NCBI GenBank assembly: GCA_050330195.1
Contig: JBHJOB010000007.1
Coordinates: forward strand, 1-64,000
DNA length: 64,000 bases
Reading direction: 5' to 3'
DNA from: JAHQVI01 sp050330195
GTDB taxonomy: Bacteria > Pseudomonadota > Alphaproteobacteria > Rhizobiales > Rhodomicrobiaceae
The notes under the pieces: generated by a model
Seen by the model: the letters and a program-made list of their open reading frames with translations, nothing else
Database searches by the model: none
Told to the model about the DNA's origin: nothing
Shown: positions 17,658 to 26,066 of the stretch, piece by piece
Position numbering within the stretch: position 1 is the stretch's first letter
Layout: each line of letters starts with the position of its first letter
Translations under genes and position numbers: made by a program

Positions 17658-17682
17658 AAATGCCCGCAGTCCGCGGGCATTT
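17658..17682 (+). terminator. Terminator hairpin after DUF2852 gene
   Basis: AAATGCCCGC (17658-17667) pairs perfectly with GCGGGCATTT (17673-17682) around a 5-base loop, and the 3' side ends in TTT followed by CTT. It suits a rho-independent terminator for the upstream gene. Confidence 0.68.
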
Positions 17683-17793
17683 CTTCGCAAAGGCCCAAGA
17701 GGAGGAGGCGCACGAAAAGCGGCCTCCTTTTTCAGTATCAACTCCGCGCGGCCACTGGTTTGCTTGTGTCGCCCCTCGGCGGGCAACGCTTTT

Positions 17794-18774
17794 TTACAGG
17801 TGAAGCTGATAGCTTGCCTGTACCCAGCGGAAGCTGTCGCCGGCTTTTTCGACATAGCCGATGGCCGGGTACGGCATGTGATAGCCGGTTACAGGGAAGC
17901 GGTCGGTCGCCAGCATGTCGAGAATGCGCTTGCGCGTGGCGGCGGCGGCGTCCTTGTCCATGTCGAAGCGGACATGCCAGTCCGGCTTCATCAATGAGAC
18001 GACATAGTGGTTGGTTACGTCGGCCATGATCAGCAGGCGCTGGCCGTCGCTCTCGATATGGTAGGCCATCATGCCGGGCGTGTGGCCGGAGGCGTCGACG
18101 GCGCGAATGCCGGAGACGACTTCGCCCTCCGGCTTGAGGAAGGTCATCTTCTCCGCGAGGGGGACGACGTTGGACTGGACCAGCTTGGCCGCGTTTTCGG
18201 TCGGGCCGGAGAGGCGGTCCTCGGCGGACCAGAAATTGTATTCCGTCTCGCCGATCACATAACGCGCATTTGGGAAGAGCGGGTTTCCATCTTCCATGAT
18301 GCCGCCAATATGGTCGGGGTGGCAGTGGGTAATCACGACGACATCGACCTGATCCGGCGTTACGCCCGCCTCGGAAATCAACGAGGCCAGCTTGCCCGCA
18401 TTCGGACGGCGGCCTGCGCCGTTGCCGGCATCGAACAGGACGACCTCATTGCCGGTGTTCACCATCACGGGCGTAAAGGAAATTTCCATCTGGTTCGGCG
18501 GCAGGAAATTGTCCTGAGCAAATTTCTGTACCTCTTCAGCAGGCTGGTTCTCGCCGAAGATGGGATGCGGACCGTCAATCTGGATGGCGCCGTCGAGAAT
18601 CGTCGTCACCTCGAACTGGCCAAGCTTCGCGCGATAGACGGACGCCCGCTGCACGCCCTGCTGAGGCGCTGCCGCCATGGCAGGTCCTGCGAAGGTGGCG
18701 AACGCCGGCATCGCCGCGAGCGCGGCGGCTCCTGAAATCATCTGACGCCGATTGAAGTAAAGTCCTGATGTCAT
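17794..18774 (-). CDS. Tat-exported metallo-beta-lactamase-fold hydrolase
   Basis: The 326-aa protein has a twin-arginine signal (N-R-R-Q-M-I at residues 8-13, then an Ala-rich stretch to about 36). The mature part shows the metal motif H-C-H-P-D-H (150-155), a later A-S-G-H-T-P-G, and L-I-M-A-D-V. Homologues include lactonase-like, methyl-parathion-hydrolase-like and quorum-quenching enzymes; no substrate can be chosen. Export through Tat suggests folding and metal loading in the cytoplasm before periplasmic action. The start has a good AAAGGAGAA about 8 bases upstream; a longer frame to 18930 is rejected. Confidence 0.86.
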   Translation of the reverse strand: MTSGLYFNRRQMISGAAALAAMPAFATFAGPAMAAAPQQGVQRASVYRAKLGQFEVTTILDGAIQIDGPHPIFGENQPAEEVQKFAQDNFLPPNQMEISFTPVMVNTGNEVVLFDAGNGAGRRPNAGKLASLISEAGVTPDQVDVVVITHCHPDHIGGIMEDGNPLFPNARYVIGETEYNFWSAEDRLSGPTENAAKLVQSNVVPLAEKMTFLKPEGEVVSGIRAVDASGHTPGMMAYHIESDGQRLLIMADVTNHYVVSLMKPDWHVRFDMDKDAAAATRKRILDMLATDRFPVTGYHMPYPAIGYVEKAGDSFRWVQASYQLHL

Positions 18775-18895
18775 GGTCAACTTCTCCTTTAAAACTTGAT
18801 CGCAGGTCCGTGACAAAACCTTTTCATGCCCGGCCATGACTGGAAAGTTGGCGGAACGCTTCCTCTTGCCCTCGGGAAAAACTCTGCCCTTACCG

Positions 18896-19013
18896 GGATC
18901 ATTTCTTCTGGAAACGATCCTGATCTGCATCTGCTTGCTTCAAGCTCGATTTTCCGAAAAACATGTCCCCGCGAAGGCGGGGATGTTATCCATCCTACCG
19001 GATCTCGCTCTAG
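18896..19013 (+). repeat. Stop-codon-associated dispersed repeat, copy 3
   Basis: A 118-base copy: opens GGATCATTTCTTCTGGAAAC, then TTCAAGCTCGATTTTCCG, a GC hairpin TCCCCGC-GAAG-GCGGGGA (18966-18983) and the terminal GGATCTCGCTCTAG. It closely matches 32753-32871. Unlike the other three copies, no gene ends in its CTAG. It fills much of the 364-base gap between the hydrolase and aldolase genes; nothing else was recognised there. Confidence 0.75.
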
Positions 19014-19138
19014 AAGTCATAAGCGGGCCTTCACGGGCTAGACACAAGCTTGTGAAGAGGGCCGTGCCGACGGATGCCGGAGATTAAGACAATCTTAAGC
19101 GCGGCGCAGTATGACACATTCAACGATGGGCCATAGTC

Positions 19139-19795
19139 ATGAAGTTCTTTATCGACACCGCCGAGACTGATGAAATCCGGGAGCTTGCCGCGACCGGACT
19201 GGTTGACGGCGTCACGACCAATCCTTCCCTCATCGCCAAGTCCGGCCGGAACTTCATCGAGACGATCGCGGAAATCTGCGATGTCGTCGAGGGGCCGGTG
19301 AGCGCCGAAGTCGCCGCGACGGATGCGGAGACGATGCTGGCCGAAGGTCGCCGCCTTGCGCGAGTAGCGAAGAATGTCGCCGTGAAGGTGCCGCTGACAT
19401 GGGACGGGCTGAAGGTCTGCCGCACGCTGTCCGGCGAGGGCACGATGGTCAATGTCACGCTGTGTTTCTCGGCCAATCAGGCGCTGCTGGCGGCGAAGGC
19501 CGGCGCAAGCTTCATTTCGCCCTTTGTCGGACGGCTGGACGATTGCGGCGAGGACGGTATGAACCTCATTCGCGACATCCGGCAGATCTACGATAATTAC
19601 AGCCAGCTCAATACGGAAATCCTCGCCGCCTCCATCCGGCATGCGCAACACGTCACCCAGTCCGCGCTTGCGGGCGCCGATGTGGCCACGCTGCCGCCGG
19701 CCGTGCTGCGCCAACTCGTCAAGCACCCGCTGACGGACAAGGGGCTGGAGTCCTTCCTCGCCGATTGGGCGAAGACCGGCCAGAGCATTCTTTAA
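19139..19795 (+). CDS. Transaldolase/fructose-6-phosphate aldolase-like protein
   Basis: A 218-aa short TalC/Fsa-type aldolase. It begins M-K-F-F-I-D-T-A, has G-V-T-T-N-P-S-L-I near residues 24-32 and the Schiff-base Lys83 in V-A-V-K-V-P-L-T. The family either transfers dihydroxyacetone units between sugar phosphates (transaldolase) or makes fructose 6-phosphate from dihydroxyacetone and glyceraldehyde 3-phosphate; sequence alone does not separate these with certainty. It lies 9 bases before xerC and may be co-transcribed with it. Confidence 0.93.
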   Translation: MKFFIDTAETDEIRELAATGLVDGVTTNPSLIAKSGRNFIETIAEICDVVEGPVSAEVAATDAETMLAEGRRLARVAKNVAVKVPLTWDGLKVCRTLSGEGTMVNVTLCFSANQALLAAKAGASFISPFVGRLDDCGEDGMNLIRDIRQIYDNYSQLNTEILAASIRHAQHVTQSALAGADVATLPPAVLRQLVKHPLTDKGLESFLADWAKTGQSIL

Positions 19796-19804
19796 GGTCA
19801 TGCG

Positions 19805-20803
19805 ATGAGCGGGGATGGCGAAACCGAAGAGGCTGCTGTTTTCCCCGCTGCACCGGATGTCCGCCAGGCGCTTGCGGCGTGGCTGCGCTTTCTTGAAGGC
19901 GAGCGCGGCTATTCCGGGAATACCCTCGAAGCCTATGAGCGCGATGTGCGCCAGCTTTTCGTTTTCCTGTGCGCAAGCCTTGGCGCTCCGGTCTCGCTCG
20001 GAGCCCTCAACCGGCTGACGCCGCAGCAATTGCGCGCCTTCATGGCCTCCCGGCGGGCGAGCGGGGCGTCGAGCCGGAGCCTGTCACGCAGCATTTCGGC
20101 GCTGCGCTCCCTCTTCCGCTTTCTGGAGCGGGCATCCTTGCTGAAGAACGGGACCGTGCTGGCCATCGCATTGCCGAAGGCGCCGCTTTCGCTGCCGCGC
20201 CCGCTGACCATTCCCAAGACGCAGACCGTGATCACGGAGAGCGACGAAGCCCACAAGCGCGGCCATCCGCGCTGGGTCGGGGCGCGCGACAATGCGGCGT
20301 TGCTATTGCTTTATGGCGCGGGTCTGCGGATTTCGGAGGCGCTCGGCATCCTGCGCAAGGATGCGCCGACGCCGCCGCGCGATATCCTGCGGATCAGGGG
20401 CAAAGGCGGCAAGGAGCGGCTGGTTCCGATCCTGCCGGCCATTCAGAATGCGACCGAGCGTTATCTGACGCTGGTCCCGTTCCATCTGCCCGATGAGGGC
20501 CCGCTATTCGTTGGCATGAAAGGCGGCAAGCTTTCGCCGCGCATCCTGCAATTGCTGATTGCGCGAATGCGTGAGGCGCTCGGTCTGCCAGAGACCGCAA
20601 CGCCGCACGCGCTGCGTCACTCATTCGCGACGCATCTGCTTGGCAGCGGCGCGGATCTGCGCTCGATTCAGGAATTGCTGGGTCACGCAAGTCTCTCCAC
20701 GACGCAGATCTACACCGAGGTTGACCGCGAAACCCTGCTGCGCAATTACGACAAGGCGCATCCGCGCGCCGGGAACGGATCGGCGGGTTTCAAAGCCCCC
20801 TGA
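19805..20803 (+). CDS. xerC: Tyrosine recombinase XerC
   Basis: A 332-aa site-specific recombinase that, with XerD, resolves chromosome dimers at dif. N-terminal SAM-like core-binding domain (about 20-110) and C-terminal catalytic domain with R175, K200, H268-x-x-R271, H294 and the nucleophile Y303 (R-H-S-F-A-T-H-L-L and G-H-A-S-L-S-T-T-Q-I-Y-T). Length is normal for alphaproteobacterial XerC. It overlaps the convergent small membrane gene by 14 bases. A phage integrase is unlikely, since no phage genes or attachment site surround it. Confidence 0.93.
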   Translation: MSGDGETEEAAVFPAAPDVRQALAAWLRFLEGERGYSGNTLEAYERDVRQLFVFLCASLGAPVSLGALNRLTPQQLRAFMASRRASGASSRSLSRSISALRSLFRFLERASLLKNGTVLAIALPKAPLSLPRPLTIPKTQTVITESDEAHKRGHPRWVGARDNAALLLLYGAGLRISEALGILRKDAPTPPRDILRIRGKGGKERLVPILPAIQNATERYLTLVPFHLPDEGPLFVGMKGGKLSPRILQLLIARMREALGLPETATPHALRHSFATHLLGSGADLRSIQELLGHASLSTTQIYTEVDRETLLRNYDKAHPRAGNGSAGFKAP

Positions 20804-20972
20804 AGACGGTTCCGACCCAGAGCAGCACATAGGCGATCAGCAGCGTCTCGAAGCCGTGACCGGCAATGATCGGCGAAATGACCGGAATGAAGATGCCTGC
20901 ATAGGTCATCAGAATGACGATGGCGGCCAGAATCGTCGAGATCAGCCAGACGGCGAAGGTTGGTGCGGACAT
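20790..20972 (-). CDS. Small two-helix membrane protein
   Basis: A 60-aa protein with two predicted membrane helices (about 6-26 and 40-58) and a short G-H-G-F turn between them. Small proteins of this form are found beside xerC in Hyphomicrobiales. No function known. Its last 14 bases overlap the end of xerC on the other strand, and it has its own ATG just after a CAAAGAGGGGAA ribosome-binding region. Confidence 0.7.
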   Translation of the reverse strand: MSAPTFAVWLISTILAAIVILMTYAGIFIPVISPIIAGHGFETLLIAYVLLWVGTVFRGL

Positions 20973-21097
20973 GTGAAGTTCCCCTCTTTGATAGCCCTCG
21001 TCACCGCCGCCAGCCTTGCGCCCCGATGGCGTGGCCGACTCGCGGATAACAGCGCCAGACTATCACCGGCTGCCGGCATTGCCGCAAGTTTAAGCAT

Positions 21098-22384
21098 TCA
21101 CCCACCGTTTTTGTCAGGCTTTTCCGCAGCTTCGGTTGCCTCGGGCGATGCATCCGGCGTGTCGGTGGCGGCAAATTCCATTGCGGCCGGCGTGCTGCCA
21201 ACCGGGAGTTCGTCATAGGTGACGCGGTCTTCGTCAGGCAATACGCCGCCGCGCTGCATGATGCGGTAGGCGATGACGAGCGCGATCAGGAGGTGGATGC
21301 CCGCCGTGTAGAGGAAGATGCTGCCATGACCGAGCTGCTCCTTGATGATGGCCGCGAATATGGGTCCGAAGATTGCGCCGAGGCCGAAGAGCAGCAGCAG
21401 GCTGGCGCTGATGTTGACGGCGTCTCCGGGATCGGCGAGGTCGTTGGCGTGCGCGGTGGAGATCCAGTAGACCGGAAGCGCGAAGATGCCGAAAATTGCG
21501 GCCAGCGTGAGTTTGACTTCCGAAGACGCGCCGGCATAGAGGAACAGCAGCAGCCCGACGACGGACGCGCCCGCGCAAAGCACGATCAGGACGCGGCGGC
21601 GGTCGACGCTGTCCGATATGCGCCCGACGGGCCATTGGGCCAGCGCTCCGCCGACGACGGCAAGACTGATGAACGCTGCAATCAGGCCGGGCTCCAGCCC
21701 ACTCTCGCGCGCATAGACCGGCGCAAGCGACCAGAACGCGCCATTGGCCAGACCGCCGCCGAGACACCCGGCGACCGCGGCAGGCGAGACCCGGTAGAGT
21801 TCGCGCAGCCGGAATTGCGGGCGTGCGGGCGGCGTCGGCGATTGCGACAGGGTCAGGGCGAGCGGGACGGCGGCAAGCGTGCAAAGGATCGCGACCAGGG
21901 AAAACAGGCGAAAATCGTCAGGATCGGCCAGATTGGTAAGCTGCTGACCGGCCGTGAGCGCGCCGAAATTGATCAGCGCGTAGGTGCTCATGATGCGGCC
22001 GCGATTGACGTTCGTGGCGACGCTCGTCAGCCAGCTTTCAACGACGTTCATGATGCCCGCGAAACAGACGCCCGTGAGGCCGCGGAAAATCCACCAGAGC
22101 TGCGGATCCGGCTGCATGGCTTCGAGCAGGGGAGCGACTGTCGCCACCGCGGCGAACATCAGAAAGGCGCGGATATGGCCGACGCGGGCGATGATGCGCG
22201 GACTGATCAGGCACCCCAGCGTGAAGCCGCCATAATAGAACGCGCCCAGCAGACCGAGTTCAAGCGCCGTGAAGCCTTCAATCGAGCCGCGAAGCGGAAG
22301 CAGCACGCCGTCCAGCCCGTTGGCGGCAAGAATGATCGCCGCGCTGATCAGCAGCGCAGTGATGGGCTTGATGATGGCGCTCAT
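21098..22384 (-). CDS. MFS transporter
   Basis: A 428-aa, 12-helix major facilitator protein. The N-terminal half shows G-F-T-A-L-E-L-G-L-L-G-A-F-Y-Y-G-G-F and a V-E-S-W-L motif typical of the YcaD-like branch; the second half has a W-P-V-G-R-I-S-D-S-V-D-R-R-R loop. The last 55 residues are a charged, alanine-rich cytoplasmic tail. No regulator is adjacent and the substrate is unknown. Confidence 0.86.
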   Translation of the reverse strand: MSAIIKPITALLISAAIILAANGLDGVLLPLRGSIEGFTALELGLLGAFYYGGFTLGCLISPRIIARVGHIRAFLMFAAVATVAPLLEAMQPDPQLWWIFRGLTGVCFAGIMNVVESWLTSVATNVNRGRIMSTYALINFGALTAGQQLTNLADPDDFRLFSLVAILCTLAAVPLALTLSQSPTPPARPQFRLRELYRVSPAAVAGCLGGGLANGAFWSLAPVYARESGLEPGLIAAFISLAVVGGALAQWPVGRISDSVDRRRVLIVLCAGASVVGLLLFLYAGASSEVKLTLAAIFGIFALPVYWISTAHANDLADPGDAVNISASLLLLFGLGAIFGPIFAAIIKEQLGHGSIFLYTAGIHLLIALVIAYRIMQRGGVLPDEDRVTYDELPVGSTPAAMEFAATDTPDASPEATEAAEKPDKNGG

Positions 22385-22552
22385 GAGGCTTCCAATGACC
22401 TATCGACCGGCAGGCGAGGTGTTTCGCGGCACGGCCCCTACATGCCGAAGACGGCATCAAAAGTCGATAAATTTTGGCTCTGTATGTAGCGCCGTAACCT
22501 TGCGCCGGGCGTTTTCAGCGAAGGCAAGGCCGTGGCGGGTGGCGCAAATGAA

Positions 22553-23128
22553 CTACAGCGGCTCCCGTCCTGGCCGGGATCTGGCATAGCATCGCCGCAT
22601 CATGTCGCAGCGCCGCGTTCCCAGCGCATGGACGGCATCGCCTTTCGAGCGCCCGATGAAGTCGCAGATCTCGTCCATCGCCTTTGCGTCCAGCCAACCC
22701 TCGGCGCGCCCGCGCCTGACCGCATAGCAGTCCGCTTCGCCCTCGTCATAGCCGACATATTGATGGCCGCATTCATGGGCATAGGCGTAGCGCTTGAGCG
22801 TCAGCGGCATTTGCGGAAAGCGCACGGGATTGAGCAGGATGAAGCCGAAAAATGCGGCGCCGTAATCATTGAGCGCCGCGCTCATGACCGTGGGGAAGCG
22901 CCCGCACTGGAAGCTTTCGCCGTCAAAGTCGAGCTGCCCTGCGGGAAAGACCGTGACCTTGCCGCCACGATGCGCCGCATATTCCGCAACTGTCGGATGG
23001 GCATAGGCAAACTGCATCCAGCGCGCCAGACCGGCCGCGCCGGCCAGCAGTGCCGCAAAGGCCGAGACGATCAGCGCCGCGCGCGCCAGTCCCTTGTTGC
23101 CGGAGGGTGGATTGCTGCCGGAAATCAC
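22553..23128 (-). CDS. Membrane-anchored putative metalloprotease (HEXXH)
   Basis: A 191-aa protein with an N-terminal membrane helix (about 14-38) and an H-E-C-G-H motif at 118-122, followed 6 residues later by D-E-G-E-A-D-C-Y-A. The spacing and the downstream acidic residues fit a gluzincin-like zinc site (H118, E119, H122, with E131 or D133 as third ligand). It starts with GTG at 23128, overlapping the upstream gene by 4 bases (GTGA), so the two are translationally coupled. No characterised family was recognised; function is inference from the motif. Confidence 0.7.
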   Translation of the reverse strand: MISGSNPPSGNKGLARAALIVSAFAALLAGAAGLARWMQFAYAHPTVAEYAAHRGGKVTVFPAGQLDFDGESFQCGRFPTVMSAALNDYGAAFFGFILLNPVRFPQMPLTLKRYAYAHECGHQYVGYDEGEADCYAVRRGRAEGWLDAKAMDEICDFIGRSKGDAVHALGTRRCDMMRRCYARSRPGREPL

Positions 23129-23520
23129 GATGCCGCTGCTTCTATTGCGTCCATATCATCGTCCGAAAAGCCGAAATGATGGCCGATTTCGTGGATCAGG
23201 ACATGCCGGATCACTTCGGATGCCGGCAGCCCTTCCGCATCGGCATAGCTCAGGATGGGCACGCGGTAAAGAAAGACCATGTCGGGGCCGTGCGGCGTGT
23301 CCAGCACGCTCTTGAAAGGCAGGCCGACGCCGTGATAGAGGCCGAGCAGATCGTAGCGGCTGGCAATGCGCATGTGATCCAGCGTATCGCGGTCGGCGAA
23401 GTCGACGATCTGGATGGCGATATTGCCGACCGCGGCGCGGAATTCCTCCGGCAGGCTTTCCCAGACCTGGCTGGCGACAATTTCGAACTCGTCAAGCGTC
23501 TCCGGCTGGCGGCTCATCAT
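23125..23520 (-). CDS. Metallopeptidase-family protein (zincin, DUF1025 type)
   Basis: A 131-aa protein of the small zincin family often annotated metallopeptidase family protein: H-E-I-G-H-H-F-G-F-S-D-D-D at 110-122 gives zinc ligands H110 and H114, the catalytic E111, and Asp residues in place of the usual third ligand. Proteins of this family are widespread and their substrates unknown. It overlaps the following putative metalloprotease gene by 4 bases, and hpt lies upstream on the same strand in reverse order (hpt stop at 23604). Confidence 0.85.
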   Translation of the reverse strand: MMSRQPETLDEFEIVASQVWESLPEEFRAAVGNIAIQIVDFADRDTLDHMRIASRYDLLGLYHGVGLPFKSVLDTPHGPDMVFLYRVPILSYADAEGLPASEVIRHVLIHEIGHHFGFSDDDMDAIEAAAS

Positions 23521-23603
23521 GCGTCTTCATCTCCCAGGTTTCATTAAAGGAGATAGGCATCAAATCCATCGCTACCAAGAGAGCGAGCGCTCGGCTTTCG
23601 CGC

Positions 23604-24179
23604 TCAACTCTGCGGCGTCCCTGCCTTCGGACCAGCATAGAGTTCGCGTTTCAGCACGCCGATATAGGGCAGATTGCGATAGTGCTGGTTCCAGTCCAGA
23701 CCGTAGCCGACGACAAAGGCGTCCGGGATGGTGAAGCCGACATAATCGGCCTCGATGGGCGTGCCGCGCTTGGAGGGCTTGTCGAGGAAGGTCGCCACCT
23801 TGACCGAGGCCGGGCGGCGCTCGCGCAGAATGCGCATGACATAGGAGAGGGTGAGGCCAGTATCGATGATGTCCTCGACGACAAGGACGTGCCGCCGCTC
23901 GATGGGATCATCGAGGTCGTTGGTCAGGCGCACCTCGCCCGACGAGCGATGCCCGGCATAGGACGCCACGCCCAGAACATCGAGTGAAAGCGGGCAGTTC
24001 ATCGCGCGCATCAGGTCAGCGGCGAAGGGAATGGAGCCTCTGACGATGGTGATGAGGTGCGGATCCTGGCCGGAATAGTCGCGGGCGATCTCCTCGCCCA
24101 GTTCCTTCACGCGCTGCTGTATCTGTTCCTGCGTGAAAAGAATCTCTTCCACGTCGTCATGCATTGGGTTCTGCGTCAT
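23604..24179 (-). CDS. hpt: Hypoxanthine phosphoribosyltransferase
   Basis: A 191-aa purine-salvage enzyme converting hypoxanthine or guanine and PRPP to nucleotides. The PRPP-binding motif V-V-E-D-I-I-D-T-G lies at 100-108 and the flexible-loop and base-binding segments S-Y-A-G-H-R-S and K-P-S-K-R-G are present. Start ATG 24179; AGGAG is 13 bases upstream, a bit far, so 24164 (second Met) cannot be excluded. Confidence 0.92.
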   Translation of the reverse strand: MTQNPMHDDVEEILFTQEQIQQRVKELGEEIARDYSGQDPHLITIVRGSIPFAADLMRAMNCPLSLDVLGVASYAGHRSSGEVRLTNDLDDPIERRHVLVVEDIIDTGLTLSYVMRILRERRPASVKVATFLDKPSKRGTPIEADYVGFTIPDAFVVGYGLDWNQHYRNLPYIGVLKRELYAGPKAGTPQS

Positions 24180-24367
24180 ATGGGCGTTTCGCGCTCCTGA
24201 TTTCCGCCATCGAGCCAGCGGCTGATCAATAACGGCGTCTGCGCAGCATCTTCGAACGCTCCGGATCGATGCGCTTCGCTCAGATGCTCACGGCAACGAA
24301 GATGCCTATGGCTACGCGATTACCATCCCGACTTCCATACAAATATGCCGCGCTTGCGCTGCTCCGG

Positions 24368-26062
24368 TCAGGTCGATGGAGTCCCCGCGGCAGGATCTTT
24401 CGCGGCTTTCTCCAGCGACAGGCTGGCGGCATCGCCGACATTGTCGACGCCGCGCTCCTCCAGAAGCGTGGTCAGCCAGTTCGGGTCCATCTCGGGTACG
24501 GAAGACAAAAGCAGGTCCGTATAGGGATGATGCGGGGGCTGGAACATTACGTCCTTCGGCCCCTGCTCGACCACGCGCCCTCTCTGCATGACCACCACCT
24601 CGTCGGCGATCGACCGCACCGTGGCGAGATCGTGGGTGATGAACATGTAGGCGAGGTTGAACTCCTTCTGCAGCCGGTCGAGCAGCCGGAGAATTCCTTC
24701 CGCCACAAGCTGGTCGAGCGCGCTCGTCACCTCGTCGCAGATGATGAATTTCGGGTCCGCCGCCAGCGCGCGCGCAATGCCGATGCGCTGCTTCTGCCCG
24801 CCCGACAGCTCCGGCGGATAGCGATTGTAATATTGCGCAGGCTCCAGCTCGATCAGGTCCAGCAGCTCATCCACCCGGCTCTTGAGCGCCGTGCCCTTGA
24901 GGCCGGAATAGAACCGCGCCGGGCGCCCGATGATCTCGCTGATCTGGACCTTCGGATTGAGCGCGGTATCGGCCATCTGATAGATCATCTGCGCCTGGCG
25001 GAGCTGATCCTTGGTGCGGTTCTTGTAACTTGGCGGCAGTTCCTCGCCGTCGAACAGGATCTTGCCTTTCGTCGGCGGCAGAAGGCCGGTGATGCAACGG
25101 GCGGCGGTCGATTTGCCCGAACCGGACTCGCCCACGACAGCCACCGTCATGCCGGGATAGATATCGAAGGACACATCTTCCAGAACCTTGACGCTCCCAT
25201 AGGCCGCGTCGATGTTCTGCACCGAGACAACCGGCTCCGCATCGGCGGGGCGGGATTTCTGCTCCCGCTTGAAGCTGCGCACGGCCCACAGACTCTTGGT
25301 GTAGTCGTCCTTCGGGTTTTCGAGCATCTGCTCGGTCGATGCTTCCTCGACCTCGTCGCCCTTCAGGAGCACCTTGATCGTGTCCGCCATCTGCGCGACC
25401 ACGGCGAGGTCGTGGGTGATGTAGATGGCGGCGGTGTTGAACTGATCGACGATGTCGCGGATCGCGGCGAGAACCTCGATCTGCGTCGTCACGTCAAGCG
25501 CTGTCGTCGGCTCGTCGAAGATGATGAGGTCAGGGCGGCAGGCCATGGCCATCGCGGTCATGGCGCGTTGCAACTGCCCGCCCGAAACCTGATGCGGATA
25601 GCGGAAGCCGATCTCGGTCGGGTTTGGAAGACGCAGCCGCTCGTACAGCTCCATGGCGTCTTCCTGCGCCTCAAGCCGCTTCTTCATCCGGTAGTGAACG
25701 GGGGCTTCGGTGTGCTGGTCGATGATCTTGTGCGATGGATTGAACGAGGCGGCGGCGGATTGGGCCACATAGGCGATGCGTGAGCCGCGAAGCACGCGCC
25801 GGTCCGCTGGCGATGTGGTCGTCAGCTCCAGCCCGTCGAACTCGATGGTGCCGCCCGAGATCCGGCAGCCGTCGCGGGCAAAGCCCATGGCTGCGAGGCC
25901 GATGGTGGACTTCCCCGCACCGGACTCGCCGATGAGGCCAAGGACTTCGCCCCGGTGCAGCGTCAGGTCGATGCCGTGGACGATCTCGATCCACTTTTCA
26001 TCCGAATAGCCTTCGATGCGAAGGTCTCTGATCTTGAGAAGGACGTCCTTGCGATTGTTCAT
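24368..26062 (-). CDS. Dipeptide-type ABC transporter, dual ATP-binding protein
   Basis: A 564-aa protein with two fused ABC ATPase domains, the arrangement of GsiA/YejF proteins. Walker A sites are G-E-S-G-A-G-K-S (45-52) and G-E-S-G-S-G-K-S (around 315-325); signatures S-G-G-Q-L-Q-R and L-S-G-G-Q-K-Q-R; each domain has its own Walker B with D-E-P-T and D-E-V-T-S, the latter Val substitution noted for the second domain. It powers import through the two permeases encoded just upstream (26067-28095). The C-terminal 40 residues are extra. Confidence 0.93.
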   Translation of the reverse strand: MNNRKDVLLKIRDLRIEGYSDEKWIEIVHGIDLTLHRGEVLGLIGESGAGKSTIGLAAMGFARDGCRISGGTIEFDGLELTTTSPADRRVLRGSRIAYVAQSAAASFNPSHKIIDQHTEAPVHYRMKKRLEAQEDAMELYERLRLPNPTEIGFRYPHQVSGGQLQRAMTAMAMACRPDLIIFDEPTTALDVTTQIEVLAAIRDIVDQFNTAAIYITHDLAVVAQMADTIKVLLKGDEVEEASTEQMLENPKDDYTKSLWAVRSFKREQKSRPADAEPVVSVQNIDAAYGSVKVLEDVSFDIYPGMTVAVVGESGSGKSTAARCITGLLPPTKGKILFDGEELPPSYKNRTKDQLRQAQMIYQMADTALNPKVQISEIIGRPARFYSGLKGTALKSRVDELLDLIELEPAQYYNRYPPELSGGQKQRIGIARALAADPKFIICDEVTSALDQLVAEGILRLLDRLQKEFNLAYMFITHDLATVRSIADEVVVMQRGRVVEQGPKDVMFQPPHHPYTDLLLSSVPEMDPNWLTTLLEERGVDNVGDAASLSLEKAAKDPAAGTPST

Positions 26063-26066
26063 GAGC

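Noticed and set aside
19805..20803. Reading the tyrosine recombinase as an integrase of a mobile element
   Set aside because: Length and motifs fit XerC and its neighbours are housekeeping genes; no attachment repeats or phage genes found.
24269..25783. A 504-codon open frame antisense to the dual ABC ATPase
   Set aside because: Shadow frame of a confidently identified gene; no domain or start signal.
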